From Rhynchonema sp. JSB1_4 (lineage: Eukaryota > Nematoda > Chromadorea > Monhysterida > Xyalidae): DNA of 64,000 nt. Below are positions 1 to 12,767 of this stretch, piece by piece (position 1 is the first letter of the stretch; each line of letters begins with the position of its first letter). The stretch is taken from contig JASAMV010007482.1 of assembly GCA_030248065.1 (NCBI GenBank), positions 1 through 64,000 of the forward strand, read 5' to 3'. Under the pieces are notes generated by a model. The model ran no database searches and was not told where the DNA came from. It saw only the letters and a program-made list of their open reading frames with translations. A program made the position numbers and the translations under genes.

Positions 1-246
1 TATCACGGTTTATTTCATAATATTGATGCCACGCGTTTAAGTAGGGTGCACACTTTTTGTCCGTCCTCAGATATCTTTCGTCTGTGCCCACACGCAGTGC
101 AGAGCGATGTTCAAGTTTAATTGTCCTTGGACTGAAGACCGTTCTGATATTGCTATTTTTGCGAGGATTCTGAAAATCGAATGGGCTGCACCAATATTCC
201 ATATGGACAATAGGTACTTCCAACGAGCACAAAGTTTTGGTTTCAG

Positions 247-3200
247 GAACACAGAGTTGCATAACGACAGCAGCGGTCACAAATGGACTTTGGGTGGTCT
301 GTTGCGTGTGATGAAGACACAGGGATACGATGTGCAATGTGGGTGTTGGGGTGGGATGTTCATGGTGTTCTTTCAAACGAAGTTTTCGAGCATATTTGTA
401 GATTATGTTATTACATGCATAGAGTGGACCTCCGATTTTGTGTTATTGTGCAACCCTCGTGACAATCAAGTCCCAAACTACAGTTTTGGTCGTAAATCGG
501 GTTTGAACAAAAGGAATTTATGGAATCGACAAACATTATCTTGTCCCGACAATTTCGTTATTATCGGGGCCCACTGCTATGAGCATATACTGTGTATGTT
601 AGCAGAGCATCTGACGCAAAACATATTGATTTGCTTTTCAGTGATGATGATGCGAATCGAAGATCTGATCATCAAAACGCTTCTCTCCGTCCAAAGTGCC
701 ATCTCGGCTGGCTGTGCCACTTTGGTTCGTGTGTAGTACTATTGATTGGCCCTTCTTATGGTTTCAGGTGCGGATATAATGAGCCTGATGTCTGTTACAT
801 GTGAATTGTGCACTATACTGCTGATGTTTTTGATAGCCCCGACGAGCTGTGCCTTCGCAGACGGCCGGTACCCCCAAATCCATCGGAATGGCCATGTAAC
901 AAATCTGTTTATAATACAGTCGCACGTTCGCAGGTGCCTTACGACAACAACTGCGTTGAGTTGTTCGGTTTCGACGTTCTGCTCGACGAACGCCTCAAAC
1001 CGTGGCTGTTGGAGTGCAACCTGTCGCCGAGTCTGTCGTGGTTAGACACAGACACATGCCTGTGAATATCAGTAATTGAATGACACTACTGACACAGCAA
1101 TCACACTGACAACGGCCCGGCGCACACCATTTGGTCTCTTTTCTTTTTTGAAAATTTTCTTGAAGTCTGGGCGCTGAGAACAATGCAATGAACATGAACT
1201 AAAAAATATTTTTTGAAGGTTCATTAAAAAATTCTTCAAGATGTGAATGTGCAGAAATTCGCATTTATCTGCGAACCACTATTCTCGACCAACTTTCGTT
1301 TTCCAGCGATACACCGTTGGACTTCAAAGTCAAAACATCGATGTTGTGTGATTTCCTGACGCTCGCTGGAATGCCGGTCGTCGACCCGATACGGGCCGGT
1401 CTGTTGCTGAGTTCGAGTCGAAGTCGGAACGTTGCAATGAAACGACACACGCCCACACGAAACAGTGCCGTCACCGGGTCGAGACCATCCACTGCAGGGT
1501 CCACTACTGCTGACTCGTGCACCAATAGTGACAGCAGGTGTGTGGTCCACGGCGGGATATGACAAGAGACCTAGGACAAAAGAATCCTGAAACACGAGAG
1601 ATCTAATCTTTCTGCAAGGCTTATTAGGAAAGCTCGAGAGTGTCGCATCATAGGCATCATATGGGCTTTGGCTTTGCGCGACCTAAAACTGCACCAGTTT
1701 TTGGACTTCGTGTGTAGTTTCGCGAAATTTTTGAACAAAAAAGCATCCCAAATGAGCTCCAGAGCAGCTTTGCTGCTTCGCTGTCACACCATTCACTGAT
1801 GTTTCATAAATATTTAGTTCATCTGTTCCCAAATGTGTTTTCAAAAATTTCAGCATCAGTCCCCGTTCCCCCGAAATGGCACCTAAACGTTCCCAAAGTG
1901 TGCACACAAACGCACGTTATCGATCTGCCGCCTCCACCACCACTCAACAATATGCCAAATTGCTCAAAGTTGGTTAACCCTATGAAAATTTCTTTTTCTA
2001 CGTATGTTATTTCGTTTGCGACGTGAAAGATTAATTTGGACATTTCAAAACTTTCAAAAATTTCGTCCATTTCCAGCGTCGCGCCACTTTGATCTCAGCG
2101 AGCAGCGACGTTTCACGACAATGCAAGAATTCCAGCAATGCGAAAATCAAAGGTAGTCAGCTTTTACTGGCTGGGCATTGGGCAATGATGTTTCAAGCGG
2201 TTTGAAAGAATGCACTGAGTGCAGTAATGTTTGTCTGTTTCGCCCTGCTTTCGCAGTCAAACCGAGGCGCCAGGGCTCATCAGTTCTAACACCTCTGGCA
2301 AATTTGCAAACTCATGTGGTTTCTTTCCTTCAAACGCTTGTGCACTAAGCATTTCTCAACCTAGAGGAAAACAAAACCATAAATTGCAGCTCTGGCCAAT
2401 CAACCGTGGTCACGAAGTCAAGACCCGGAAACTCGATCTGCGAAACATTACGATCGATTGAAATCGGAGTCCAAACATTCGGGTGGATTTGTGCGGATTT
2501 TCCCACGCGAACACACTTGGCAGTTATATGGGTTCGTTTCTAGGTTGCAAATATGTTAAGTTTATCGCCCGAAACGCTTTTGGAACGCAGTCTATCTTGC
2601 TATGGTCAGTGACAGTCCAATCGGTAACCTGGTGAAAACAGGTCCAAGAACAGGCCTTAGACAAATCGTATTGGGAAAGAGATTTCTAATATGGCGATCG
2701 AACTTGCTTGGTCTTGCCTTGCGATTAGGCTGGTCTGGTGATCTGCTGGTTGACATTATGACAGGACATAACCATTATTTGAGACACCAAACAGAACTCC
2801 GTTAACCAAAACCAACTGGTCCGACATCGGCGTTGTATTTTGTCTACCTAATCGTACCACATGATTTCCAGTCACCTAATGGACGACATTCGTACGAATT
2901 TCGATGCTCGCTTGCACACACAAATGTATCGACCGATCACCGACAGCGAACCGGACCGAGACAAGGAATACCTTTGGGAAGAATTCCACTCGGTGCTGAT
3001 GAATGCAAAAGGTCGGGAATGAAAACATTTCGAAGAATTCAAGCGCTGATGATTTTCGAGACAATTTAGTTTTTTTGCAGATACCAACTTGTAATCTTTT
3101 CTAATATCCAATCCATATTCTAACACATAATAATGCATCTTTCAGATTATCGTGCCTTCAGTGATTGGCCAAATGAACTACGCGCTCAATATTTGACCGA

Positions 3201-3781
3201 CACAAACACGCAACGATTGCAGTGTTATGCCGGGGTGAAGGTGTGGAAATCAAAGTCGAAAGGTTTGGCGCAGATAAAAAAGTTCTTGGGTTCGATCACC
3301 TGTTGTGCGCGAGCTTTTGCTGGAATGTACCAGAGGTGTTCGATTAACCAATCTCCTCAAGCGTAACCCCACATTGAGGCTAGTTATCAAATCCCGAACC
3401 TCACAGCCCCAATTTAAAAATCGAAATTCGGATAAGTTATCCCATCGGCACTTTGTTCGGTTGCCTAGGGCAAAATGTGTTGTTTCATATCTTCCGATTT
3501 CGTTAATTCTTTTATTTCAACCAACAGAAAGGGTCCTCACAGCTCACATGGGATCAACGGTTTACACTTGTCGAGAAATGACAGAACCAACGTAATCGCG
3601 AGATCCTGGGCAACTCAACCGAGTTTGCGCACCAAGACCAACCCTGGACGGCTGGCAGTGAGCTGCATAGATGTTTCTGACTGTTTCTGTTCCACTCACC
3701 TTCCAAATTCAGGCATCCTTCCGCATCTGTCGCGTTCGGTTCGCAAGCGAACACGTTCGTGCGTTGAATTCGAGCGAGTGA
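247..3781 (+). CDS. TTLL5-type tubulin polyglutamylase-like gene, 3' part
   Basis: Carboxyl half of a tubulin-tyrosine-ligase-like protein; this family adds glutamate chains to tubulin and other proteins using ATP. Proposed exons: 247-338, 642-724, 934-1037, 1307-1398, 2077-2152, 2872-3011, 3146-3335, 3543-3657, 3713-3781, about 319 residues ending at TGA. All junctions keep codon phase. The first exon gives [13 protein letters not shown], the second [15 protein letters not shown], the third [19 protein letters not shown] followed by CNLSPSLS. That last block is the conserved ATP-grasp end, with the Glu and Asn that bind metal in this family. The fourth exon ([13 protein letters not shown]) matches the segment that follows it in TTLL5. 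The upstream catalytic region lies outside the window. Identity is firm through 1398; the end of the fourth exon and the last three exons are less certain. Confidence 0.82.
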
Positions 3782-5834
3782 ATCGTCGCCGTCGACCGTA
3801 TGCGATTGACGAGATCACACAACAAATGTGTGCCAACAATCACTTGGATTATAGAGAGATCGAGAAAATGTGTGATAGTAATGAGAGGGCATAGAGGATA
3901 GTGCGTGGGACAGCGAAAGGATATTAGCAGAGTAGGCATTCAGCAGTATTCTTATACTTTTGGCTTGGAGATTGATGCGTTGAATCCTGCCTAAGTAAAT
4001 AAGACTCAAATCAAGCCAAATCACAGGTTGACATCAAACTTTGTGATCGGAACAGATCGATCCGGTTTTAGGCAGTTGGATCGCATTGATGTGATTCTTG
4101 ATGACAGGCCGGTCTGATTCGATCACCAAGTTTGATACGGGTCTAAGCCTAAACTACTGCCAGTGGTGAGCTTGTTTCCAATTACGTGGGTTGTCCAACT
4201 GCTGCAGAAATAATGCACTGCTTATTTTGCACCCGCTGGTTTTTCCAAAGTCTGTTTCCGTGTTTCGTGCTTATGCAGTAGGTGTCACAAAATTCATTGC
4301 TTGTTTGTTTGTCATGGTTTCAGTCACTTTCAGCTTAGCTCACAGCTTGTTCGTGTGAAAGTTTTGCTTGTATACCATTTGTTGCCAAATTAATCACCAG
4401 ATGGCGGTTCTATGGTTTTTATTGTTGTCAAGCCTTTTTCGGATTTCTCCCAATATCAGATCTCAGCGTTTTGGGCCTTCGAAAGTGTTCTGCCTGATGT
4501 TTCATGTCAACATGTTATTTCTCAAGAGACGATGCATTGCACATGGGTAATGTACTGTATGTACCTCAAATAAAAACAATTTTCTTTCAGTCCTAGTTTC
4601 CAATCGACTTTGCGCTGTGCCTTTGCCAAGTTATCAAGTTATATTATTCGTGTGGTTTGATCAGAATTTGGGGTTAATCTTGATTAGTGTAAAACAATGT
4701 TTTGTGCATTATTGAAATAAAATCTGACAACTGACAAGCAATAAAACTGGCCTTTTCCGTTAAGCAATTACGAGATCAAAATGTTCGCATTATGTATTAA
4801 ATGTACCTACTGTACTTGGTGATTACACTCCAAAACCGAGCAACCAATAACATGGCTAACACGGCAGTGTGCAGTACTTTTGACTCAGTTTAGTTGCAGT
4901 TTCTTTGTGGGCTTGTGGAAAGTTCTGAAAGTGACAGTCAGAATTATCCACGGTCGCAGGATTTCGCCCGGTATTTTTGAACGGAATTATTTGAGCAAGA
5001 ATAAACAGAATGGTCAAATGCAAACAACAGGCTGCAAGTATATTGTGGGCCAATTTTCGAGCAGAAATCGTCTTTTGGTTTCTTGCTTCGTTGATTTTTC
5101 CTTTGACATTTTCGTTCTTGCAGCACACTTTGGTAATGACAGATTCAGTATATTGTGCGCTCATACATTATAGTCCAGCAACAGCTAACGCAGAATTTAT
5201 GGCAGCCACACTGCCTGATTGGTAAAGCGGAAAATCCAGTGATAAGCTTCAACGGTTTTAGACCGGAAGTTCTCAGACATTTTTTTCTTTTCTTTCTTCT
5301 TCTTCACCTTCAGACTCGGCTTATTCAACGCTTCGGTGCCTAAAGTTTTTTTAAGTTTTGGCTGGCAGACACTTCATATGATTGCCTTCTTTTGTGTCGT
5401 TATGAAAAAAGATTCAGAAAAATTCATGCTTTGGCCACTTCTTTTTCTCTTTCTTTTTCTCGCGGTTTTTTGTTTGCTACCGTAACCACAGTCGAACCAT
5501 TCCAATTTTTATATCTGAAGCGAGCGCGCAAGTTTTCCGCTTTACGGATCAGGCAGTTTGACTGCCATAAATTCTGCATGCGTTAGTTGTTGTCGGACTA
5601 TACAATATACCTATGTATAATCTATATAATCTATCCTAATCTCACTATAACACAAAATTGGAGGTCCACTCTATGCATGCACTCTATGCAAAAATTGGTC
5701 TGAAAGTGTTCAAAGCTGCTGCTTTCTTGCGCGAGAAATAAGCAATTTCTACATTTTTAAGCAAAAACGGTCGATTTTGGTACTTTTCTGGATCAAAAGA
5801 CCATTGCGTAAGCGCGCTTGTTATCACATTGATT
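3782..5834. other. Intergenic, repeat-bearing
   Basis: No gene seen. It contains a short inverted repeat (4033-4136) and, at about 4860-5230, sequence related to about 16470-17350. Shared stretches include the AGAATTATCCACGG and AACAGAATGGT motifs, so this is an old dispersed repeat. Confidence 0.5.
4033..4136. repeat. Short inverted repeat, ATCAAACTT family
   Basis: ATCAAACTTTGTGATC at 4033-4048 is mirrored by GATCACCAAGTTTGAT at 4121-4136. Related ends occur near 11427 and 11510, 33345, and at the edges of the large palindrome at 40.5-41.9 kb, so these look like termini of one MITE family. Confidence 0.55.
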
Positions 5835-6468
5835 TCGTTTAGGTCTTTTCCAGATGACATGAGGTATTGTCGCAGAACGAGGTACCGTCCCCTCCCCCGG
5901 ACCGTTACGGGATATAGCAGCAAATGCCGCCAAACTGAGAAACGAGAATAAGAAATGCATCAAGCTGTGTTCACGTCAAGTGACTGCCGTTTTGTCACTG
6001 TGCGCACGTGTGATTGCACTGGCACAATCCACCACATCACCATCTGCTGCTGCATCCATCGCAAATCCCAAATTCAATCGCAAACAAGCTCATTATAAGG
6101 CCTGCTCAATTGGCTTGTTTACGTAACCAGCTGACGACACGATACCTACAGTATGAAACATTGACGTGGCACCTGCATCTTTTCCAATCCGTACAGTTCT
6201 CTTCAGTTTTCACTTTTAAAAGCCTGCGGTGAGCTACGCGTTTACCGGGCTGAGTCAAACAATTAGAGAACAGCTGTGAATATGAACAGTTTGTTGGTTC
6301 TTGCGTTCCTCTGTGCCTGAGCCTGTTCCCTGTTCATTCTTATTCATGCGAAGTTCATTTTGGATTTGATCACGTCACTTTGTTCATTTTGTCATCGGGC
6401 ACGTTGGCTGTTCTTCACCGTTTGACCTGGTGCATTCTCAAGCCTAGTTATTGGGCTTGCAAATTCTC
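5835..6468 (+). repeat. Dispersed repeat, copy A
   Basis: Direct repeat of about 630 bp matching 15668-16299 almost throughout, from the AGGTCTTTTCCAGATGACAT block to CATTCTCAAGCCTA. It has no open frame worth naming. Part of the family recurs at 9230-9300 and 17095-17130. Confidence 0.75.
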
Positions 6469-6604
6469 GAGAAATCTACTGTTATCTGGCTGGCTTGACG
6501 ACTTGTGTTGACGACTAAACAGTTAGCCCAATCCGCATTCTGGTGCAGCTTTCCAACAGAATTGTGATGCAAAAATCCAAAATTTAGTCGCAAACAAGCT
6601 CTTA

Positions 6605-7825
6605 GGCGGCCTACACAATGCATGCGGGTTGCGGGCCGAGGTAATGCGGGCCCGCAAAAATTGAACCCGCACTAGGTTTCACAATGCAATGTGCGGGTTG
6701 CGGGTCAGAAGTTCTAATTGCAGCAAACCCGCAACCCGCAATTCCAAGCCCGCACGCGGGTGCATTGTGAAACCAAAAAATGCGGGTTGCGGGCGAAGAG
6801 GAGTTTAGGAAACATGTCACAAAGAATAACATGAGCTCTTCTTTTTCAATACTGACTTCGAAGAACTTGCTTAGGCACTGGTCGCACAATAAGTTTATAA
6901 GAATTGGTCAAATTTTTTTCCTGAATCCTAAAGCGGGAAAGTGACGGGGCACTGACGTTGCGTTGCGCGATCGCAATGCACGCATTCTTCAAAATGTTTC
7001 AGACCCGCAGCAATGTGGGTGCTCTTCTGGATTATTTTCAGGTGAAAATGCTTTGTGAGAGTCACAAATAGCACAGTGGTTAAGAGTGACTGAACGGGAA
7101 AATCAGGAATGATTTGATGAATTCTTATATGGTCATTGTGCGACCAATATCTACTGTTGAGTTTTAGTATCGCGTACTGATATTAAGCTGACCAACAAAT
7201 TCCGATTATATTGTCCTTGTATGGAGACCACCGAAGCTTCAAGTGGTGATAAAAATTATCAAAACACGAGGAAGTTTCAAACCTTGAACCAAATTTCGTC
7301 AGTGCGCATTTCGCAAACATTCACTAATAATAATACCGACACACATATAAAAACGTGCACTCCGTTTTGGACACAATGGGATATTGCAGATTCTCGTTGT
7401 TTTCAGTTGTTTGGAAAGCTGAGCACGAAAGTTACTGAAGAAACCTGTGCAAATTTAGCATACAAATTGATTACGCAAGTAAAGATAAGCATGTTATGTT
7501 TGGCACACTGCTCTTGGATTCTGCAATATCGAAAACCTATAGAGAGTCGAAAACTTGGGCTCTCTGAGCAATGGGTCAACGAAAAACAACCACCCGAGCA
7601 TGCGCTGAGGACCCAAACCCGCAAAAAATAGGATCAGTTCTAATGGAGCCCGCAACCCGCAATCCGCACGCTGCTATGTGAAGTACACCATGCGTGCCGG
7701 TTGCGCCGGGTTGCGGGTCTGGCTCGGCCCGCAATCCGCGACCAGCAACCCGCATTTCTAGTGTCTTCACAGTGCGGGTTGCGGGCCGATGTGGCCCGCA
7801 ACCCGCATGCATTGTGAAGGCCGCC
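6605..7825. mobile_element. PIF/Harbinger-like non-autonomous element
   Basis: Terminal inverted repeats begin GGCGGCC at 6605 and end GGCCGCC at 7825, and run inward through several GCGGGTTGCGGG units. Both ends are flanked by TTA, the target duplication of PIF/Harbinger elements. No transposase frame is visible. A second element (6879-7146) sits inside. Confidence 0.72.
6879..7146. mobile_element. MITE with TGGTCGCACAAT termini, nested
   Basis: TGGTCGCACAATAAGTTTAT at the left is mirrored by CATTGTGCGACCA at the right. The same termini delimit 21106-21515. It lies inside the larger TTA-flanked element. Confidence 0.6.
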
Positions 7826-7828
7826 TTA

Positions 7829-8105
7829 GGGTGGACCTGGGTCAAGCACAAAAACCGGAACACAGAAATAATCTCCGTACAACATTATTTCACTCATTTC
7901 CGTGTCAGGGAAATATTGCCGTGCACGGAAATAATTCCTGTTTCCATTTTACTTGATTTTTCTCTTTTCACGTAACACGGAAATAATTCCGTGAACATTA
8001 TTGCTGTGCGTAACACGCAAACCTTTGACTCCAGCACGCTGGTTTTCACGGAACATAAAACACTCAAATATTTCCGTGCTCCGGTTTCCGTGTTTAGATC
8101 CGCCC
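7829..8105. mobile_element. MITE flanked by TTA
   Basis: Inverted ends GGGTGGACC and GGATCCGCCC, with CGGAACACAGAAATAA and ATTTCCGTGCTCCGG inside them. TTA lies at both borders and is shared with the right border of the preceding element, so the two elements abut. Confidence 0.65.
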
Positions 8106-8207
8106 TTATAGCTCTGCTTAATTTGCTGCTTACGTAACCAGCTGACGTCAGGGAGTATGAAAGTCCTGTAAACGTGGGATCTTCAGCTAAATTCTCCTAT
8201 CAACTTA

Positions 8208-9098
8208 TATATTCTGACAATACTTTTTTTGGGAGGAACTTTTCAAACGCGTTGCCTAATCCGTAAAGCACACGCAGCTGGCGCAGCCAGCTGAGTTTCG
8301 TAGCAATTCGCAAGTCACTACGTTAGACGATTCCGTATCTTTTCGGTCCAGCGTGTACTTATATCGGTCCACAGTACTTTTCAGTCCATGTCACCTTTCG
8401 GTCTAGGTACTTTTCGGTCCACAAACATTTCGGTCCAGGTACTTTTCGGAACAGGTACAGTTCGGTCCAGGTACATTTCGGTCCACGAACCTTTCGGTCC
8501 AGGTTCGTTTCGGTCCATGTACTTTTCGGTCCACCCCAATTGCTTGAGTCCCTATTTCAAAATGCGCTACAAATGAAATGGACATCGACAATCAGTACCG
8601 CATTACCAAAAAATCCCTTTCCATAGTAAAGGGCCACGGGCTGGGGCACGCATGGTGGGTAATGCATCAGTGGCCCTTTACTATGGAAAGGGATTTTTTA
8701 GTAATGCGGTCCTGATTATCGATGTCCATTTCATTTGTAGCGCATTTTGATCCAGGGACTCAAATAATTTTGGTGGACCGAAAAGTGCATGGACCGAAAC
8801 GAACCTGGACCGAAAGGTTCGTGGACCGAAATGTACCTGGACCGAATCGTACCTGGTCCGAAAAGTACCTGGACCGAAATGTCTATGAACCGAAAAGCAC
8901 CTGGACCGAAAGGTGACATGGACCGAAAAGCACTGTGGACCGAAAAGTACGCGGGACCGAAAAGATACGGAATCCGTTAGACTTGTGTGTTGTGTGGCTG
9001 GCAGTCACGTGACCGCTGTAGCTAATACACGCATAATCAGCTTTGCGGATCAGGCAACGCGTTCGAAAAGTTTCTCCCAAAGCTATTGTCAGAGTATA
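8208..9098. mobile_element. MITE (TATACTC..GGGAG family) carrying a nested foldback
   Basis: The outer arms (8208-8280 and 8985-9098) match the compact intact copy at 22418-22597, including AACTTTTCAAACGCGTTGCC and its reverse. The extra 640 bp in the middle is a second palindromic element. Confidence 0.7.
8331..8972. mobile_element. Foldback element built from tandem TTTCGGTCCA units
   Basis: Left arm about 8331-8540 and right arm about 8770-8972 are inverted copies made of degenerate tandem units of roughly 15 bp (CTTTTCGGTCCAGGTA). An inner inverted pair, CCCTTTCCATAGTAAAGGGCC and its reverse, flanks the centre. The open frames across it come from the repeats and are not genes. Confidence 0.75.
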
Positions 9099-9538
9099 CT
9101 TGAATTTTCGTTACTTTCAAAACCTGCGGTGAGCTCAGCGTTTTACCAGCCTGAGTCAAACAATTAGAGAACATGTTGTGCAACAAACCATACTTGCTTT
9201 TTGCGCCTTTCTCTGTAGCTAAGCCGCAACCCACTCATTCATTTTTCCCATCGGTTACGTTGGCGGCTCCCGACTATTTTACCTTGTTCGTTCTCAAGAC
9301 TTGTGGTCACAGTGTTCTCACTTGAGTTGTTTCCTTAATTCTCAACGTTCTCAAAGGTTTCATCTGCAGCATCTGGCACTGGGCTACGGTAAGCAATAAG
9401 CAAAGGTATAACTAACAGCAATGTTTCGGCTACATGTCACACAGTTTTCAGTGTTAGCCTACTGTATTCCCCTAACCTGAGCGGTCCCATCCCAAGCCCC
9501 AGTGCATTCTCATCTGTTGAAACTTCATCATCTTAATC

Positions 9539-11885
9539 ATGACGATGCTGAAACTGGGAAGCATTGCGTTTGCTGTTGTGGCAGTCGTTATTGCACAGCC
9601 AAAACACGGTGTGGACATTTTATTGCTTCAGCGTGGGGTTCATTTGGGAAATCACTTTTTTGAATCATAAAATCCGAACTGAATCCCCAAGCCCTCAGCA
9701 GAGTTAATGGGGTGGTGCCACTTTTATTGCTGAGAACTCGGATCTACCTGAGAATTTAATACAAGATGCTTGACGACAGGGTTTTATTGCAAAGTGGAAA
9801 TGAAAAATTCTGAATGTTGATCTATTATGAATGGGAGCCTTTCGAAAATCCGATTTGCTCCCCGGTTGCGATTTTCATTCCTTCAGCCACAGATCGAAAC
9901 TCTTCAAATGGAAAACGAAAATAAGCACGTCGTTTGAAAGGCGATCAAAAACTGCACGAAAAGTTGCTCTTATGATTTTTCACAAAAATGCGACTAATTA
10001 AAGTTATTTACAAGGATACATGAATCTGAGAATTTTTTCCCGGTTTTATTCTATGTCCGAAAAAAAGTTATTTTTTGAAAAACTTTGTGAAAAATCATAA
10101 GAGGAACTTTTTGTGCAGTTTTTGATTACCTTTCAAATGGTGTGCCTATTTTTGTTTTCCATTTGATTTGTGGCGATCTATGACTGAAACAATGAAAATC
10201 GCAACCTCGGAGCAAATCGGATTTTCGAAAGGCTCCCATTCATGATAGATCAGCATTCAGAATTTTTTTATTGCCACTTTGCAATAAAACCCTGTCGTCA
10301 AGCATCTTGTATTAAATTTTCAGGCAGATCCGAGTTCTCTTCAATAAAAGTAGCACCACCCCTTTAATATATGGCATTCGCCGATTATTGAGCGACGGTT
10401 GAGTCCCGGGGCACGGGTTCAGGTCTGGCCATTCAATCCCGGCTGGAGCCTAATCCTAAGCCTATAAATGGCTCAAATACGTATTCTGGGCCTTAATCAG
10501 CCGGGCCTGAAAACTGGGCCTGAAAAAAGGTCGGGCTTGAACTTCCGGGCCTGAAACGTCGCAGAATGTTCGCCTATGGTTGTACTGAACGTATTTTAAT
10601 AACGGGGAGCGCATGTACATTCCAAAATCCTTTGTGAACAAAAAATGGCTTTCTTCGACTGGGGCTCGAACCCAGGTCCTCCGCCTAACCGGGGCATTGC
10701 TCTACCTCCTGAGCTATCGAAGTGCCTGCCCTTGGACGCAAAGTTTTTGGTCATATACATACGCAATTGTGATTGCCGTTTCTGCTGTGATGCACAGACC
10801 CACCCACAAACTCACCCATTGCTTGAACGTATTTTGTTTTAGCACCTGGCGTGCCACCAGCGTTGGGACTCGGTGTGGCCTCGATGAACGACGAAGTTAG
10901 CGCCAAAATCCCGGTTGTCGGCCGTTTGCCGCCCTATCGATGCGGGGTCGGCCGGCCGGCGGGGGGAGGCGGTAAGTGAACGCACGCAACTTCTGTGATT
11001 GCTTCAATATTCGGAAAAGTTTTCGCGCCTTCTCCACAATTGATTCTGATTGATTTTATTGGTGTTTACCCAGCCTGGACATGCAATAACGCAACAATGT
11101 GTCGCGACACCAAGGACGCAAGCACCATTTGGAACTTGAAGTACAAAAGACGTACGAGAAATATGAGCATAGAAATTAGAACAAATACAAAATAGTAAAA
11201 ATGAGCGCAATCCTAGTATTTGTTTGTATTGATATTATTTTGTGCTATTCAATCCGCCACATGCAGACTGTATGCGATACAGTCAACCATCCGTAAGACC
11301 CCCTCAGTGAGAAAACCTCAACAGCATAATGCGCAGTAGTGCATGCTCTTATACCTATAAGGCGAATGTTCCTGACAGATGGCCGGGGGTCGGGCGCCGT
11401 TCTATTCACCAATACAGTATGAGCGGAATCAAACTTGGTGATTAGTCCTGCATCAGTAAATCATAAAATATCCTGAATGCAAAAACTAGGCGTGACCAAG
11501 GAAAAACCAAGTTTGATTTGGCACCATGTGAAGCGTCAAGTCTGACTGATCTGCAGCGACATGCGGTCCGGTGGAAGTCACTGATCCAACACGTCAAACC
11601 GGCACCCCGATCCATCAAGCCGGCGGCATTGATCCATTTGATCCCGACGGCGTCTACAACGAAGGCGACTGTTTCCTCGTCAACATGCCCGACATCTGCG
11701 CGTCTCCTGGTGCGTACATGTTCACTGTGAATGACTCGCCAATCACACAGACATTGAATGCGATGGTCATGAGAACGGACGACATGGCCGTGAACGAGCA
11801 TGTGTTTCTGCAAATGAACTGCACGGGTGGGCAGTTCATGACGGGGCCTTTACCCGTCGAGAAGATTGTGTGTGGCAGTGTGTGA
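9539..11885 (+). CDS. Secreted six-cysteine (C6-like) protein, copy 1
   Basis: Three exons, 9539-9608, 10843-10971 and 11557-11885, all joined in phase 1, give 175 residues. Exon 1 is a signal peptide: MTMLKLGSIAFAVVAV then VIAQPKH. Exon 2 is rich in Pro and Gly and holds one Cys (PYRCGVG). Exon 3 holds five more: TCGP, EGDCF, DICAS, MNCTGG and IVCG. The total of six cysteines and the NCTGG..VxxIVC ending resemble the nematode C6 domain, a family of unknown function; this match is by eye. The protein is presumably exported. Intron 1 holds an inverted repeat and, on the opposite strand, a tRNA-like gene. The first of two ATGs three codons apart is used. Confidence 0.72.
9705..10366. mobile_element. 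Inverted-repeat element in intron 1 of the C6-like gene
   Basis: Arms of about 300 bp fold back around position 10035. TTAATGGGGTGGTGCCAC at the left is mirrored by GTAGCACCACCCCTTTA at the right, and matching runs such as TTGACGACAGGGTTTTATTG continue inward. No coding capacity. Confidence 0.75.
10651..10723 (-). tRNA. tRNA-like gene, anticodon position reads GGT (Thr)
   Basis: Exactly 73 nt fit the cloverleaf: acceptor ACTTCGA/TCGAAGA, D stem GCTC/GAGC, T arm CTGGG-TTCGAGC-CCCAG, and discriminator A. The anticodon loop reads CCGGTTA, so position 33 is C instead of the near-universal U, and pairs 1-72 and 27-43 do not match. A T6 run just downstream could end Pol III transcription. The arms are good but the loop is odd, so it may be a pseudogene or tRNA-derived repeat. 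Confidence 0.6.
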
Positions 11886-12553
11886 TCATACGCAGTGAAT
11901 AGTTAATTGCTGTCGGTATTCAGTGTCCTGTATATAATTGCAAAATCATAGGTTTGGAATTGAGACACCCTGTGGGGCACATGAGCTGCATATCGACATT
12001 GCTTACGCATCTAGTATTCACTTTTTTCAACTCTTGGGAAACAGGGCTTTTTATTTACAATTATATGTACTTGCAGTTGCGATCCGGTCTTAGTCATGAT
12101 TCATTCTGGATTCTAATATTGTTTCTAATGTGATATCAAGACTCCTACGATGTCAAGGTAGCACGCGACTGCCTCTTATTTCAGTGAGGTAATTAAGGTC
12201 AATGTTGAAGGGTCTCCGTGAGAACAAGTGTAATTTTTGTGCAGACCCAAAACTTCGCCCTAAGCGAGCATGGTGTGAGCGGGTGCACGTAGGCACCTGG
12301 GAATGGAGAACCTGAATATTGACTTGACTGGAATACCATTTCTTCATTTTTAGTCCGTTCTTGTGAAACGCCTTTTCATTTTGAAGTCGCAGCGTCATTT
12401 GTGGATTGTGATGGGTTCAAACTAGAAAAGTCTCGTTTTGCCGGCCACTTTTGTGGTTGGCTTTTGTCTTGGACAGCGTGCGCTGAGCAATCTTGAAACT
12501 GGCAAAATGCTGTTTTATTGTGATTCCATGTAAGCACTAGTTTGGCACACTAT

Positions 12554-12767
12554 GGGTGATATTTTCGAAACGGTGTAAAGGTGAGTTGGGTGTAAAGGTC
12601 GGTGTAAGCTCAATCGAAAGCTCGGTTGGTGTCAGCTCGGTGTAAACATGAAACATTGCCTGCTGTTAACGTGGAATGTTTCATGTTTACACCGAGCTGA
12701 CACCGACCGAGCTTTCCACCGACCTTTACACCCAACTCACCTTTACACCGTTTCGAAAATATCACCC
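12554..12767. mobile_element. MITE, GGGTGATATTTTCGAAACGG family, copy 1
   Basis: Nearly full-length foldback. GGGTGATATTTTCGAAACGG and GTGTAAAGGTGAGTTGGGTG at the left are mirrored at the right end. Another copy is at 15035-15629, and a diverged relative lies at about 22628-23055. Confidence 0.75.

Noticed and set aside
107..736. Open frame of 209 codons at the window start
   Set aside because: It reads through two introns of the TTLL gene. Only 247-338 and 642-724 match the family.
8331..8972. CRISPR-like regular repeats
   Set aside because: The units are contiguous, degenerate and inverted between arms, without spacers, and the genome is eukaryotic.
8388..8980. Several open frames of about 60 codons, rich in Gly-Pro-Lys-Arg
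   Set aside because: All arise from the tandem TTTCGGTCCA units.
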